A stretch of DNA of 64,000 nt from Topomyia yanbarensis (GCF_030247195.1 NC_080672.1:15252001-15316000), one strand, 5' to 3'. Shown: positions 45,987 through 57,899, numbered from the stretch's first letter. Program-made: numbers and translations. Notes: generated from the sequence alone by a model not told the origin.

Positions 45987-46113
45987 AACTTGTTTTAATC
46001 CACCTAGCGGTGCAATTGTGCCTTTCTCATTTCTTCAAACTATGACTCCATGACCGATTATGTTCAATGTAATTGTGGAAATGTCTACTACATTCTTATT
46101 ACACTTTGTACCT
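45982..46113 (+). repeat. long modular repeat, copy D (5' end only)
   Basis: Starts ACTTGTTTTAATCCACC then GTGCAATTGTGCCTTTCTCA as in copies A and B, and loses similarity after TTCTTATTACACTTTG. It interrupts the LINE fragment at 45982. Confidence 0.7.
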
Positions 46114-46640
46114 ACAAACGCTCGCCAGCCACGGACCAGATATCCTCCTTACTTCCCTAGTTACACTCCTGTAAAATCCATAAATCCTGTCAGTCGAAAG
46201 ATAAAGTCCTATGTCCTCAGGAACCGTCGTAGGTCACACGTTATTTTGGAGTGGGTAGTACTACCCATACTACCCAAGTGATCTTCCGGCCCTCGTCTGG
46301 CTAGAGTACACTGTTCAGACGGACCTTTGCCTAGACCTACTGCAGTAGTGACTGGGTTCTATTCCAGTCCCTTTGCCAGATTTTCTGCTTCACAAAGCGT
46401 ATGGCGTCATGAGAAGGTATCCATTAGATCTCCAATTCTTCCTTCATTCGCGAGTCTTCGTTAGCAGATCAATAAGAGAAACGCAGTCTTTTATCCTTTT
46501 AACTTTCAACTGTTTTCTAAAACTATTAACATAATATCTCGGAGAAACTTTTCGAATTTGATAGATGTTATTCAACAAGTTCTACTTTTATCGCTATCCA
46601 AAAAACTCACACTGGTTCTAGGTATAGCTGTACTATTCTA
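46114..46640. other. unassigned, possibly LINE 5' untranslated sequence
   Basis: Lies between repeat copy D and the Juan-like ORF1. GC-richer at 46250-46380. It may include the 5' leader of the Juan-like LINE, but I cannot place a start. Confidence 0.3.
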
Positions 46641-46649
46641 AATACAATT

Positions 46650-47826
46650 GTAGATCGACTCCGAATGTGAAGCTGATGAAATTTCTAAATTTCCTCGCAT
46701 TGTGCATAATGCCAATGAGAAGAAAACGCAATCACCTCCGCCTATAACAGTGATGATCTCCGACTTCAAAGCCTTTCGAACTGAGCTTTCGACGTTCCTT
46801 CCGTACGTGAAAGTCTTTTTTCAGATTTCTCTTTTTAGAAAAGGAGAATGTCGAGTTACAGCGGAGGAATTGATTGGCCACAAACAACTACTTCAGTATC
46901 TTACGGAGAAGTTATATAAATTTTATTCATATGATTTCAAGACAAATAGACCATTCAAGGTAAAAGTTTGGATGAAATATCCAACAAATTGAAAAATTGA
47001 CTTGGCTTTTCTCCTTCACAAGTTATTGTTATGAAGAGAAACATAACACGGCAGTACGCTCTGGAATTATCCAGGAGCTAAATTTAATTCATTTTAACCG
47101 TAATGAGGTTAATAATTTGAAAGTATTTGAAAAAGCACGTTTTATGTTCCACGTGCGAGTAAAGTGGGAACATTATAGACGACTGGGGGGCAGAATTCAA
47201 AATCTGACCCAGTGTCGTAGATGCCAAGGCTTTGGGCACGGCACAAAAAATTGTCATTTGGATTCCAAATGTGTGATCTGTGGTGATAAATCGCACACTA
47301 ATGATACTTGTCCGGTGAAAAAAAAAACACAAAAACTTTCAAATGTGCTAATTGTAGCGAAAATCATAAATAGAATTTCTGGGGTTGTCCAGTTCGAGAA
47401 AAAATTATAAATTCTCGTTCTAGGCAACAAAAACAACAAATAAAAAATGTACTAACTTCTTCAGGTACACTTCAAGAAAACACGCCCAAACGTGTTAATC
47501 CGATTCAAAATAGATTAACAACTTCTTCTACCTCCGTCACACCATCCTACAGTGGTGTGTCATCTTATGCTTCAGTGGCAGGTAGCAATGCCAAAATAAC
47601 GGCTACCGTTACCACGCCTACAAACTCGTTTACACCCAACGCTTCCTTTAGTTCAAAGGATCTAGGTAGCGTAACGGAAGAAAAATTAAAATACCTGCAG
47701 GACTCTATGTTACCTATGATGATTGCCATATTAAATTCTACCTCCATGTTTGAAGCTTTTCAAGCAAGGTGGGAATTTGCTAACAAAATTGTAATGAAAT
47801 TAAAGTTTAACAATGACTTTAAATAA
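46650..47826 (+). pseudogene. Juan-like ORF1 (gag-like, CCHC zinc knuckles), broken
   Basis: An RNA-binding ORF1 protein. The first part reads PPPITVMISDFKAFRTELST and LLQYLTEKLYKFYSYDFKTN. Frameshifts and stops lie between 46970 and 47050. The frame then continues with GIIQELNLIHFNRNEVNNLK and KARFMFHVRVKWEHYR. Two perfect CCHC knuckles follow: CRRCQGFGHGTKNC and CVICGDKSHTNDTC. A third (CANCSENHK, then a stop) is in another frame after the A-run at 47321-47329. The C-terminal part (SSYASVAGSN to FNNDFK) is open to 47826. CCHC-type ORF1 proteins package LINE RNA. The multiple lesions make it a pseudogene. Confidence 0.8.
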
Positions 47827-49660
47827 TCATTTAAATTTAAATTTATTAAATTGGAATGCTCGTTCATTAAAAACGTGCAAAGACGAATTTTTCAACTTCT
47901 TGAGGATACATAATGTGCATATAGCCGTTGTGACCGAAACTTTTTTAAAACCAAATATTAAACTGAAGAGTAACCCTAATTTCGTTATTCATCGATTTGA
48001 TCGAATTTTTGGATTCGACGGAGGAATCGCAATAGCGGTTAATCGCAGAATCAAACATTCCGTTACGCCGTCTCTTGACACCAAGGTGATCGAGAGTTTG
48101 GGTATCGAAGTTGAAACTGATCTTGGTATCATTTTTATTGCTGCAGCCTATTTGCTTTTTCAGTGCACTGGCGAGCAAATTAATTTGTTGAAAAGAGACT
48201 TACAAAAACTTACAAGAAATCGATCGAAATTCTTCATAATCGGTGATTTTAATGCCAAACACCGAGCCTGAAATAATGCTCAAAGCAATTCCAACGGTAA
48301 AACGTTTTCATGATTCACACTCTTAAAAATAAAAATTTCGCGAAAGAGGTTGAAAAAATCAAGCCAAATTCTAAACCATTTTGGAAACTTTCTAAGGTTC
48401 TTAAGAAACACCAGAAAACAATTCCAGCTTTGAAGGAAGGTGACCACATACTTCTTACAAACGAAGAAAAAGCTCAAAAACTTGCTCAGCAGTTTGAAAG
48501 CGTCCATAATTTTAATCTCAACGTTGTAAGTCCTATTGAAACCGAAGTCTTACAAAAATATGAAAACGTATTGTCTCTAGACAAACTATGATGAGATCAA
48601 ATTCATCATGAAAAAGTTAAAAAAAATGAAAGATCCAGGTTATGATGGAATTTTCAACATTTTTCTCAAAAACCTTCCCGAAATCACCATGAGATACATA
48701 CTTGGTCAAAATATTCAACACATGTTTTGAATTAGCATACTTCCCTGAAAGATAGAAAAATGCCAAGGTTATTCCTATTTTGAAGCCAGATAAAAACACA
48801 GCAGAAGCATCTAGCTATCGACCAATTAGCTTACTCTCTTCTATTAGTAAATTTTTTGAAAAAATCATCCTAACTAGAATGATGTCACATATCAATAAGA
48901 ATTCTATTTTTCTTCCTGAGCAGTTTGGATTTCGTATTGGACATTCAACTACTCATCAACTTGTGAGAGTAACTAACATGATAAAGGCAAATATCTCAGA
49001 GGGCTATTCCACTGGAGTTGCTCTTCTAGACATCGAAAAAGCTTTCGACAGTGTTTGGCACAAAGGTTTAATTGTGGGATTTCAATTTTCCAATTTACTT
49101 AATAAAGATAATTAAAAATTATCTTACTAACCGTACCCTACAGGTTTCGTATCAGAATTGTAAATCTAATATGCTACCCGTTAAAGCAGGCGTCCCTCAA
49201 GGATCAAGCGTCGCTACAATACTATACAATATTTTCACCTCTGATCTTCCAAATCTACCTACAGGCTGTAAAAAGTCAGTTTTCTGTGATGATACTAGCA
49301 CCTCAGCCACTGAGAGGAGTCTTCGTATTATCTGCAGTCGACTGCAACGAAGCTTGAATATTTTCAATGATTACCTGAAAAAATGGAAAAATACAATTGA
49401 TTGTGTTTCCGAATAACCCAAGAGCTTCTTCTCTTAAACCAAATAATAACCATATTATTAAATTTAATGGTTTGAATTTAACGTGGACAGATCAAGTTAA
49501 ATACTTTGATTTACGATAAAAACTCACGTCACATCCAAACAAAGTGCAACAAATATATAAAATGTGTATACCTCTTATAAATAGGTATTCTAGGCTCTGC
49601 CTCCGACAAAAATCGTTGCAATCTTCAATTGCAACGATTAGCTCTCTTTATAGTTTATAA
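47813..49660 (+). pseudogene. Juan-like ORF2: partial endonuclease and reverse transcriptase
   Basis: The ATG at 47813 overlaps the ORF1 end. The endonuclease N-terminal half contains LNWNARSLK, VVTETFLKPN and FIIGDFNAKHR, then a stop at 48269-48271 where a Trp codon is expected. A deletion joins this to a linker (KPFWKLSKVLKKHQKTIPAL). Reverse transcriptase: SYRPISLLSSISKFFEKIIL, QFGFRIGHSTTHQL, ALLDIEKAFDSVWHKGLI (motif A), a frameshift near 49080, AGVPQGSSVATILYNIF (motif B) and VFCDDTS (motif C; the usual Ala is replaced by Cys before DD). Degraded C-terminal sequence, including PNNNHIIKFNGLNLTWTDQV, runs to about 49660. Confidence 0.8.
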
Positions 49661-49890
49661 GTTAGTTTATAAGATTTGTTTAGCTCCTTATTCACAAGAC
49701 AAGTAGGTTTAAAACATCCTACTGAAAAATAAAAATACTTAACTGCGAAAGCATATTATAACTTAATAATAATTAACTGAATCATGTAAACAATAGGGAT
49801 GAAAAGTCACTACTTGTGGCTCACCCAATATACTAAATTAGAAATGTAATGCAAACAAAACAATATAATCAAATAGAAAAAAAAACATAA

Positions 49891-50945
49891 TTAAACTAGT
49901 GACAATACACGACGACGAAACTGCGAAGAATTCATGACGAAGTCGAAAATTTCAGCCAACTCGTTGAAGCCACGACTCATTGCTAAAATTGGACTATTGT
50001 TAACGTAGTTAGTGCTGCGCATTTCAGAATGCAGCAGAGCTCGAGGGCGAGAATTTACGTTGGACTTCTTCGATCCTAAGGCTCCACGTAGCTTGATAAG
50101 GGCACCGAACAACGTTTGCAAATTCCAACTGCGGGCGCACCAATGAGCAATAAAGAGCTTTAAAACACACAGGATCCCGAAATTCGATGGAAATTTTGAA
50201 AATAAATCCCAGCAATCGATGGGCTTTGTCGATAATCGCTGAGACGTGATGAGTATACGTTAGCTTTTCATCCAGAATGACTCCTAGATCCTACACGTGG
50301 TCAACGCGTTGTAGCTGAGTTCCTGCGATGTTATAGTTGAAGGTAAGCATATTTCTCGTTCGATAATAGCTGATGACAAAACATTTTGTAACACTAAGGA
50401 CCATCATGTTTCTTACACACCAGCTATAAAAGTTGTCGATAAGATGCTGTAGCTCACGCCAATCGGCTTCATTCCGTATAACAAGAAAAATTTTGAAGTC
50501 GTCGGCAAAAAACAGCTTTCCTCCACACCTTAGAAAGCAAACCGCATCGTTCACGAACAGTGAAAAAAGTAGTGGACCTAGCGTACTACCTTGAGGAACT
50601 CCGAAAGGGTTGAAAAAGGATTCTGAAACAGTATCGCCAATTTGAACAACGACTTCACGGTTTAAATACAAGGTAGGATCGAAGCCATTGGCAGAATCTA
50701 GTTGAACACCCTAGCGTATCAAGCTTTGTTATCAGTATCTCATGATTAACCCTATCAAAAGCTGCCTTTTAATCAGTGTAAATAGTATTCACCTGCAACT
50801 TCTTAGTCATTTGTTCCGTGCAAAATGACGTGAAGCAAACGAGATTCGTCTCGACCGAATGTCCGGGGGAAAATCCGCGGTGGGATGTACTGATGTAGTG
50901 TCGACAAGCAGAAATTAACGCTTAGTTGATGATTGATATACAAAA
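49891..50945 (-). pseudogene. jockey-like LINE reverse transcriptase, minus strand, 5'-truncated
   Basis: Read on the minus strand: RGFSPGHSVETNLVCFTSFC, then YTD, an in-frame stop at 50769-50771, and KAAFDRVNHEIL (motif A with the stop inside). After a break: VVVQIGDTVSESFFNPFGVP and QGSTLGPLLF (motif B), LFFADDFKIF (motif C), FYSWCVRNMMVLSVTKCFVI. Further breaks lead to LGFIFKISIEFRDPVCFKAL and ALYCSLVRPQLEF, ending ELAEIFDFVMNSSQFRRRVL near 49891. Same group as the LINE at 35670-37788. Its 3' untranslated part may extend below 49891, overlapping the region also attributable to the Juan-like tail. Confidence 0.85.
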
Positions 50946-53340
50946 TATTTACGACTGCAAATCAAACTTCAAATGCTATCTATCAATTCCGGGTAAATAA
51001 GAAAAATCTACACTATTTTCCGGATTACGGAAATGAACAAAATAAATATTCGAGAAAGTTCAATAAACATCACAAATCCGTTTGAATCAATTTGAATAAT
51101 TTACCAAATCAGCTGCAATGGAAAACAAATGAAAACTCAACTTTGGTAACACAATATTTTCATTATCAACGACTTTACCAAACTTGAACAGCAATAGCAC
51201 TACAGTTTGTTTACTTCCACAAAGTAAATAACAATTAAACTGCAAGCTTCAAGTACCCTTTCTCTGGCTGTATCTCTCTATCTATCTCTCTCTGTATAGA
51301 TCCACCTCTCCAATTCATCAGTCTGTCACTTGAGCTGAAAAGTTTAATTTTTCGATGCTACCGAGTGGCGGCGGCGGCGGCGGAAAGAGAGTCGGAAATG
51401 CATTTCCCTTGCAGCTCATCGCAAACGTTCTCGGTATATGCATAGTGACAGATGGATCGTCCGCTTGAAACGAGAATGATGCTGGGTCCGTGGTCGGGTG
51501 CAAGTGCAATAAGACAGTGTGCAAACAATGGATTTCCTCTGTCTGCTATGGTTGGTTTGGGAAGGGATGGGTGATGGTACTACACCGATTACTGAGCCAC
51601 GGATGGCACCATAAGCGAAGCCTGCGAGATGAAGTCACGGCGCGGACAATTTGTCCATTTATGTTTCAGAGTAAAATTATGCTTCCTACGGCCCCCGGGG
51701 GACTCGCTCGATGACACTTGAAATCGATTTTTCCTCAACTGCAGCAGCACCGTCTGTCTGGCTGTCTGTGCTGGATAGTTCCAGATGCAGTTTTCCTCCA
51801 GTTTGAAGGATTCAATTATCGGACAATTTGTGTCCATGTTTAGCAACGTGTGTGGGTGAACCTGTTTATGCTCGGCTACCACCACACAGATGCGGCCCGT
51901 GGTGTGTGCCTCTGCCCGGACCTATCAAACGCCAAAGTTGGATGACTAACTTAGTTGGCTTTGACTAATGGGAGCAACTACGGACTATGGTTTCCATTCC
52001 TGGCTGCCGCCAGCGCACGAAAATGCAACCATCCAAGTAGCACGAGGAGTTTTGCATTCAACTCTCTCAACTCGAACAAGCGATTTCGAGTGCTCTGTAC
52101 ACATTTTCATTTTCACATCACATTAAACTCGGTTTCAACCACTAGACTGCCGGAGATGAGAGAGAGAGAGAGCGAGAGATGCATTATCAGCTTACGGTAG
52201 TGACTTTGTAGTACAGAGTTTGATGAATGAAACTGGAGGTAATGTTTTTTACTAAATTATCTACCCTGTGTATTTTCCTTGCAAGGGGCAAACATACGTT
52301 GGCTGGCGGTGTCTTACTCCTCTGACTAACTGCATTAGCCTGATTGCAATTATTCAACATCGTAATTACCTGCGAGAAAAAAAGAGAGAGAAAAAGGAAA
52401 GCACAAATTAACTTATGTACACCATGGTCTTTTCATAATATGAATAACTATAATCAAGCCAAACCATTAGAAGTAACTCGTAGAATGTCGATAACGAGCG
52501 AATATAATATGTGCACGAACGTACACCGTAATCCGTCGCAGCTGATGTGGTATAATTATAATGAGTTTACTTCAAACCGCACACTCCCGCAGACTGCCAT
52601 TTTTAGAACTACCTACTGTACGCTGCCGCCGAAACGCATATCATCTTTTTTGCGAATTCCGGTCACGTTCTTCCAACGCAGGATGAAACCACGTGTGGCT
52701 CATTATCGTCATTTATGAAGACGCAGCAGCAAGCGTAGAACTATTACATTGAAGCCGAAAAAAAAACAACCCTCGGGTGGTGGTGTACCGAACTGCCGTA
52801 TCTAGTCTCACCCTTAAAAACCAGCAGATCACAGTTGGCGGCGAAGTTAATCAAAATCAAATTCGCAACAGATCTACTGGACTCTCGTAACGATGCGAGG
52901 TGTACGTGTACGTCGTTTTGGTGGGTGGATAATTGAGCATACGGCGGTGGCGTGGTTGGAAGTGGAAAAGTTGTAACTCTCCCTCGTGGATCCATATGGG
53001 CGTAAGAATAACAAGGGAAACCCATAGTGCACTTCCTTTATTGATGGCGAATAAATCGAAAAACTAATGCGTAAAACTTTTAATGACTATTCATTAAATA
53101 TCTCAGCGACGATTTATCTCCTCTTTTGACTGTTCATCAGTGGCAGCGAAAAGAAACACTGAAAAAATACTGGAATGATATTTTGAAAAATACTTCGTGG
53201 GGTTTCTAGCGCTACTAGGACGGAGTATTTCAAATTGAATCGTTTTTGCTTTTCTCTTATTGAAAGCTTATGGAATCGCTCCAAACTTCGACTATTTAAC
53301 CAAGGCCCACTAATATACCACTCGACCCAGCTCGACGAAA
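50946..53340. other. host-like stretch with simple repeats, no gene called
   Basis: Contains a GGC-repeat (51366-51383), CT/GA-rich runs (51275-51300, 52157-52177) and several overlapping open frames on both strands (51318-51524 minus, 51589-51885 minus, 52344-52718 plus) without recognised motifs. The composition resembles 30.8-32.9 kb. It may be intronic or intergenic host DNA. Confidence 0.3.
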
Positions 53341-53640
53341 CCAAAAAGAATTGAAGCTGTCCAGCGTAGATTCATACAACATGCGTTACGTGGATTGCCT
53401 TGGAACGATAGGCTAAACCTGCCATTATACCAAGACCGTTGTGGATTATTAGGACTACAAACTTTAGAAGATCGCAGACACGCGTTGCAAGCTACCTTCG
53501 TGTCTAAGCTTCTTCTGGCTGATTATGATGTTCCCGATTTTCTATCAAATTAACCTCTACGCATCAACCCGTCGCTTTAACGATTATAGCGACTTCTTCG
53601 ACTTTCTTTTTAGTTTAGTGCATTAAGACGCAGTGTCAGA
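53341..53640 (+). pseudogene. jockey-like LINE C-terminal fragment
   Basis: The reading KRIEAVQRRFIQHALRGLPW, NDRLNLPLYQDRCGLLGLQT and LQATFVSKLLLADYDVPDFL matches the end of the jockey-like pol at 36930-37110 (IEAIQRKFIRFALRRLPWRD). The frame is lost after about 53550, where a stop follows DFLSN. The rest of the LINE is absent. It lies just upstream of a hAT-type element. Confidence 0.8.
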
Positions 53641-53741
53641 TGGACTTTAATTATTTGAATACAAATACAAGAGAATGTCGAAATTCGTTACAAATCTTCT
53701 GATCTGCAGGCGATTTGTAGATGCGGAGAAACGGTTCAATT

Positions 53742-56073
53742 CAGGGTTGTTAATGCGATACATTTTTCACGATAATTTATCGGCGTTACTCGTTAACGAT
53801 AATGTATCGTCATCGGAAACTCCGTTAACGATAATGTATCGTCGCCTTCATCGTCATCGTCGATAATTGTATCGTCGCTTTCATCGTCATCGTCGGTTCA
53901 TCGGTTATCGCGATACATATTGCGTTACTTTCCCGTTTATTGGAGTTGAAGTTAATGCGGTTAACTTTCAATTGTTTAGAAATAAATACCTATTGAAGGA
54001 CATGTTGTTGGCAGTTGAAAATCAATAGTTTTGGACATTTTCTATGCACAGCGGGGTCTGACGATGCGTCAAAATGAAATTATTTCAACTTTTCGGGAAA
54101 ATGTATTATGTTGAAGGGAAAGTTGTTGGCAATTGAAAATCAATAATTTTAGATATTTCAATACGCAGAAGGGTCCGACGATGTGTCAAAATTGAATTTT
54201 TTCAACTTTTCGAGTAAGTTGGTGCACAGAAGAGTCCCAGGTGCACAGTGTTTCCAAGCGGCAAAAAGGTGATCAATATTGTTTTGACCATGAAGAAAAC
54301 AAATTTTGAGCCATTGTGCAATTAGTAATTATTAGCACGCAAAAACATATATTGAAAAAACTACTAAACCACTATTATTAGGCCATTCACAAATTATAGT
54401 ACACATTTAAGTCGTGTGGTGATTAACAGATTTTATTATAATTTTAATTTAAACCAGAAGATTTCGGATTTTGAAAAGGAGAATATACATACATATTTCC
54501 AATGGTTGATTTCCTTTTCTAGTTAGGAAGCTTTTAGCCCCCTCCTCAGTTTCTTCTCTCCACTATGTAACAAGATGCTTCATGCTTCTTTCTTTTACCC
54601 TTAAATATGTAGTGTAATTTATGTACGGCCTCATAATAGAGTTTTAAACGTTTTTCGAATACAGTGAAGACCCGTTGGCGAATTATAGGCTGATAAAACG
54701 ATGACATTGACAAAATCGGCACATATTTTTTCTGGTTCTGAAGAGACGAAGTCGAAACGCAAACATCTGGACTAACATATTTTTTCTTTCTATTTAATAA
54801 ACCGGAGCGGTTAAAATATTCTTCTTTAGTTCCTCGACAAAGCCTCATAACCCGTTCTGATCATTTAGTAAAAAATTCCGTTAACGAGGTCTTACAGTAC
54901 AGTATTATTATTTTTGTATATTTTGCATCTCTAAGATAAGAAAAATATGCTAAAGAAGGAATTTACTCGAATTTGACTTGAACGTAAGCTAGAGCCCACC
55001 AAACGATTTTGATAGTGTTTGTTTCACAGATTCGTATTGGTATTCGTCTGCGGAAATTTGCGGCTTCCGTACCAAAATATCGCTTTTTGGGCACTAAAAC
55101 ATTCGATAACTTCTAAATTGTAAGAGATACAAATAAACTTACATTACAAAAATTCTGTATTTTCTTATGCTGAACAACATCTTGGAACATTTAGAAATTC
55201 TACAAAATTACCAGGAAAAGTATTTTGAAAAAAGCAATTTTCAGAGGTATATCAAAAAAATGTCCACAAATGTAAATTAAAATCGACAGATAGACACATA
55301 GTCTCTTCAGCGAAGTTAATACTTAAGATATTCTCAACAACTTTGCAAAAGAAAGTTTTTTTTATTTTCATAAACATAAGCAAAAACTTTCTTCTCAGCT
55401 TTAGAGGGATTAATCACCCAACTAATACTTTTTAAATGCAAAAAATATAAATAAACTTTGCTGAAGACACTATAACTAAAAATCTTTTTCGTGGTTCAAA
55501 GAATTTCTTTCACCTTTTTTGCCAATTTGGATCCTCGAGTGAATTGAAAATGTCCAAAACTATCGATTTTCACTTACCAATAACTTCTTTAATATAACAA
55601 ACTTTCCTCAAAAGTTGAAAAACTCCATTTTGACACATCGTCGAACCCCTTGTGTAATGAAAATGTCCAAAACTATTGATTGTAAACTGCCAATAACTTT
55701 CTCTTCAATATAAAACTCTCCCGAAAAGTTGCCAAAAAATTCCATTTTGACACATCGTCGGACCCCCACCCCCCTGTGCATAAAAAATGTCCAAAACTAT
55801 TGATTTTCAACTGCCAACAACATGTCCTTCAATAGTTATTTATTTCTAAACAATTGAAAGTTAACCGCATCAACTTCAACCCCAATAAACGGGAAAGTAA
55901 CGCAAAATGTATCGCGATAACCGATGAACCGACGATGACGATGAAAACGACGATACAATTATCGACGATGACGATGAAGACGACGATACATTATCGTTAA
56001 CGGAGTTTCCGATGACGTTGACGGGTGGTTAACGTTATCGACGATGACGATTAATTATCGATTAACAACCCTG
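53742..56073. mobile_element. hAT-type element with TATCGTC subterminal arrays
   Basis: The ends CAGGGTTGTTAAT and, in reverse complement, CAGGGTTGTTAATCGAT are flanked by the 8-bp target duplication GTTCAATT (53734-53741, 56074-56081). Inverted subterminal regions of about 500 bp carry GATAATGTATCGTC, TCATCGTCATCGTCG and, further in, units with AAAATCAATAGTTTTGGACA and GACGATGTGTCAAAATT. No transposase is recognised; the minus-strand frame at 54546-54848 is unassigned. It is structurally like the elements at 22006 and 22747. Confidence 0.8.
54734..54764 (+). ncRNA. degenerate hammerhead ribozyme motif
   Basis: GGTT, CTGAAGA (position 7 is variable in hammerheads), GAC-GAA-GTC stem II, GAAA, then CGCA and AAC. 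Compared with 18701-18734, U16.1 is changed to C, so the A15.1-U16.1 pair and the cleavage triplet are lost, and stem I keeps only three pairs. Likely a dead relative of the first motif. Confidence 0.5.
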
Positions 56074-56081
56074 GTTCAATT

Positions 56082-57170
56082 CCTATTTAACTCGAATTTA
56101 TAATATTTTCGGCGATGTTATCAGACAAGTGAGAACGACTAATTATTTATCTATTCAAGTATTCAGATTTTGTAACAGAACCTATTTTTTATGAAATTGA
56201 TATTTTTTGTATCCGGCTTTTTTTTCTAGACAATTCTTATACTAGATCTTTGAAACTACGGCAACAAGCACACCAGTAATTTTGCTTGTTAACATGTAAA
56301 GTGTGACCAAAAAACTACTAATTTCTCTACGAAGCATAAATAAGAAAATTTAACTCTTTTGGCTTATAATCTTGCAAAACCGTTGGGACGCGACAAGATT
56401 ACCTAGATTAAGCAAATATTATAATTAAGCAATGTACTTATAGGTTTTTTTGGAATTCATGGATTTTTGATAATACAAAAGATATGTTACAATAAATTAA
56501 TCTACTAAACTAAGCGGAATTTTATCTACTAACGGACTGTTCACTAATCGAAAAGAAGACCCTTTGTACTGATTACTGTTTTCTTCTAATTTACGTAAAT
56601 TTTGTTAAATGCAACATTGATGAGACCACCAAAATAACTAGAAACTATAAATAAGGGTGAGGCTATTAATTTTAGCATCACACTTGCTTCCGACAAAAAT
56701 CAAAGAGACTTTATTTTAGATTTCTCTGTTTTTAAACTACTGCAATATATCCGACTCCTGTGAACCTTTTGCAAAAGTTTTGTCAGCGGCACTGTGTAAG
56801 GCCTTCCTAGTTCGTCAGTAATTGATTCGTTTTTAAAATATCATCTCACTGATAGGTGGATAAAATCGGTTTTTTTTAACGTTTGTGTATATTACGAACT
56901 TTTTCTTTGTTCGCGCGAATTCATTTTATTTATCTTAGAGAAATTTTTTTGTATTTAATGAAAAAAAGTGGCAACACTGCCGAACCGCTCAGACGTGTCT
57001 TTCTGTTCATGCAATATTTTCCAAAGTTTTCTAATAGTATGTAATATGTTTGACGGAAAATCGAAGTCAATCATTCACATAGTAATTTCTTCTATAGAGT
57101 TACGTGTTAATAGGTGTGAATAGCGTGAAAATAGAGAGATTTTATGTAGTGATTTTATCGTCACATTCTG
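56082..57170. other. AT-rich stretch without recognised features
   Basis: No coding or repeat structure is recognised. GTGGCAACACTGCC near 56969 resembles a motif at 35680 (CTGGCAACACTG), but no element boundary is evident. Confidence 0.4.
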
Positions 57171-57176
57171 ATAACC

Positions 57177-57260
57177 AGGGGGCCGCCGAGAGGGGGGGGG
57201 GGTGTGATACGGGGTGTTTCCCCTCGGGCCCGGAATTCTGAAGGGGGCCCGGATTTTTAC
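57177..57260 (+). repeat. GC-rich hAT-like left end only
   Basis: CAGGGGGCCGCCGAGAGG followed by inverted CCTCGGGCCCGG and GGGGGCCCGG blocks resembles the terminus of a hAT-type element. No matching right end was found downstream, so it is probably truncated. Confidence 0.35.
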
Positions 57261-57425
57261 CAAAAACTAAAATTTTGACAAATACTTTTTTGACAAAAAT
57301 TTATTTGAAATTGAAATAAAAAAATAAAAAATCTGTGCATGATGAAATTAGAGTAGCGAAAATTCTAAGCTATTTTATTTATTTAATATAAAATATATTT
57401 TTTTTATTAAATCAGACGATCAGAC

Positions 57426-57590
57426 CCGGGCAGGCAAAACGTAGTGGGTATATCGATTGGCATGTACGCAGCTCATCTGGGTTCGACTCCCAGCCCCGCA
57501 CACAGGACTAGAGACTTTTTTATAGAAATAACCTGAATGAACAAGCGAATGACCCTAAGGATAAAATTTCTATAATCGAAACAAAAATAA
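57426..57590 (+). mobile_element. tRNA-derived SINE, copy 1
   Basis: A tRNA-like head with an A-box-like segment near AACGTAGTGGGTA and a perfect B box GGGTTCGACTCCC (57479-57491). The body ends in ATAATCGAAACAAAAATAA. Flanked by an 8-bp repeat GATCAGAC (57418-57425, 57591-57598). Its internal length matches the second copy 150 bp downstream. Confidence 0.8.
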
Positions 57591-57742
57591 GATCAGACTT
57601 GTTAGGTTTAAAAAAGTTAAATAATTTGATTAGAAGTCATGGGGTTGTCTTCAAATTTCGCGAATATGAAATCGACTTTTTTGATTTATTGAATTTCCTG
57701 TCTTCGCAACTGCTGGATTATTATCGAAATCAATTATTAGAA

Positions 57743-57899
57743 GGGGTGGGCGTAGCGTAGCTAGTAAATCGATTGCCTTGTACGCAGTTCGAGTCCCGAC
57801 CCCGCATATAGAGTTAGAAATTCTTCATAAGAGATTTTTCTAACCCGAAGGGGCGAATGATCTTAAGGTTAAAACCTCTATAATCGAAATAAAAATAAA
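57743..57899 (+). mobile_element. tRNA-derived SINE, copy 2
   Basis: The head GGGCGTAGCGTAGCTAGTAA, a shortened region around GTTCGAGTCCCGACCCCGC (B box), and a tail CTCTATAATCGAAATAAAAA. Flanking repeat TATTAGAA (57735-57742, 57900-57907). About 10 bp before the B box are missing relative to copy 1. This head/tail combination is a common mosquito SINE type as I know it. Confidence 0.85.

Larger units (their letters stand above)
46640..49890 (+). mobile_element. Juan/jockey-like LINE, internally deleted
   Basis: Carries ORF1 with CCHC knuckles and an ORF2 with endonuclease and reverse transcriptase parts. ORF2 starts inside the last codons of ORF1 (ATG at 47813, ORF1 stop at 47824-47826). 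A deletion removes the second half of the endonuclease and the following linker near 48280. Sequence style (NWNARSLK, TETFLKPN, FIIGDFNAKHR) matches mosquito Juan elements of the jockey clade as I know them. The 3' end is uncertain because the next LINE is in the opposite sense; an A-run at 49878-49888 is the likely tail. Confidence 0.75.

Noticed and set aside
53748..53930. GATAATGTATCGTC clusters as a CRISPR-like or regulatory array
   Set aside because: Repeats are irregular, overlapping and mirrored at the other end of a hAT-type element with an 8-bp target duplication, so they are subterminal transposon sequence.
54546..54848. 100-codon minus-strand frame inside the hAT-type element as a transposase fragment
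   Set aside because: No hAT transposase motif is visible, and the degenerate hammerhead lies opposite it.
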